Source: Cardinalis cardinalis (taxonomy: Eukaryota; Chordata; Aves; Passeriformes; Cardinalidae). Taken from it: a DNA stretch of 64,000 nucleotides. Below are positions 63,503-64,000 of this stretch, piece by piece. The position numbers and the translations under genes were made by a program. Each line of letters begins with the position of its first letter. Within the stretch, counting starts at the first letter, position 1. The notes beneath the pieces are model-generated. The model searched no databases. It was not told the DNA's origin and worked only from the letters and a program-made list of their open reading frames with translations. The DNA lies in NCBI GenBank assembly GCA_014549065.1, contig JACDOX010000018.1, positions 5,426,354 through 5,490,353 on the forward strand, written 5' to 3'.

Positions 63503-64000
63503 TTTGTATGACCGTACAGTTTTCTAACTTGCTTTTTTTATTGACGTCAAATATTTTTTATCAGATATCACAGTTTCTTGGGGACAGTGGTCTGATAGCA
63601 GCATAATTAAATAGCAAGAATGCATTCACCCATTTCAGTGCTCATAGAAAGCAAGTAAGTATGGATAGAACTTGTATGAAATCACATACTCAACAGGCTT
63701 TGTATTCAGAGATTCCTGACACAAAGCCAAGTGCGTAATCCGCAGGGCTGTGCGAAGCAGTCAGTGAAAACTGGCAGGAATGTCCATGTGTTAAATTAGA
63801 CACCAAAATAAACATCAACACTCCCACAAATGGGACAAAAACAACACAGACAAAAACCTACTTAACTCTGTAAAATAAGCCACTTAGTTGGAAAAACATG
63901 TTGTGCTCCTTTTAGAACTCTTGATAGAGTATCTTCTTGAATGCTACTATTGAAAGTTGTTAGATTTTTTCTTTTTATTTTCTCTTTCTTCTTCTTTTTT
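63503..64000. other. Non-coding; pyrimidine-rich tract at the window edge
   Basis: Unique-looking AT-rich sequence with no gene, ending in a T/C-rich run (63964-64000) that probably continues past the window. Confidence 0.55.

Noticed and set aside
1..64000. CRISPR array, bacterial operons, tRNA or rRNA genes
   Set aside because: No regularly spaced repeats, dense coding, ribosome-binding sites or RNA-gene structures were seen, and the window is clearly vertebrate.

Overview
This window looks like non-coding DNA from a bird, probably a songbird. It is AT-rich and has no open frame that I can recognise as a cellular gene. It carries several fossils of CR1, the dominant non-LTR retrotransposon of birds: one has the diagnostic ATTCTATG octamer repeats at its 3' end, and two others show CR1 reverse-transcriptase peptides. 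Two solo LTRs match, from memory, LTR types common in passerine genomes. The best description is a gene-poor intergenic (or very long intronic) region. The many isolated single Ns suggest masked or ambiguous, possibly heterozygous, positions rather than gaps.

Layout. Positions 1-13600 are AT-rich unique-looking sequence with low-complexity tracts (a T/G-rich stretch at 3165-3290, an ATT/ACT microsatellite at 4051-4106) and one GC-richer patch near 2.1-2.9 kb. A possible remnant of another reverse transcriptase lies at 13.6-13.8 kb. A solo LTR (19103-19667) is flanked by a 5-bp direct repeat. A nested pair follows: an antisense CR1 (21275-22930) split by a solo LTR (21581-22232). Positions 23-48 kb hold an A-rich purine tract (26961-27090), stretches that read like conserved non-coding elements (29.5-30.5, 33.1-33.6 and 34.1-34.3 kb) and a 47-A tract preceded by AATAAA (35961-36018). 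A CR1 fragment lies at 48.06-48.69 kb and a 3'-complete CR1 at 56.09-56.71 kb. A cluster of eight Ns follows at 57.3-57.5 kb. A CpG-containing candidate regulatory element lies at 60.04-60.47 kb and a short CR1 3' tail at 62.64-62.71 kb. A long imperfect inverted repeat (63271-63502) is the least explained structure in the window.

There is no operon or pathway to describe. The mobile elements are all broken: the CR1 catalytic residues are substituted and the LTRs lack any internal region that I can see. The candidate regulatory stretches are judged only by appearance, and whole-genome alignment would be needed to confirm or dismiss them.
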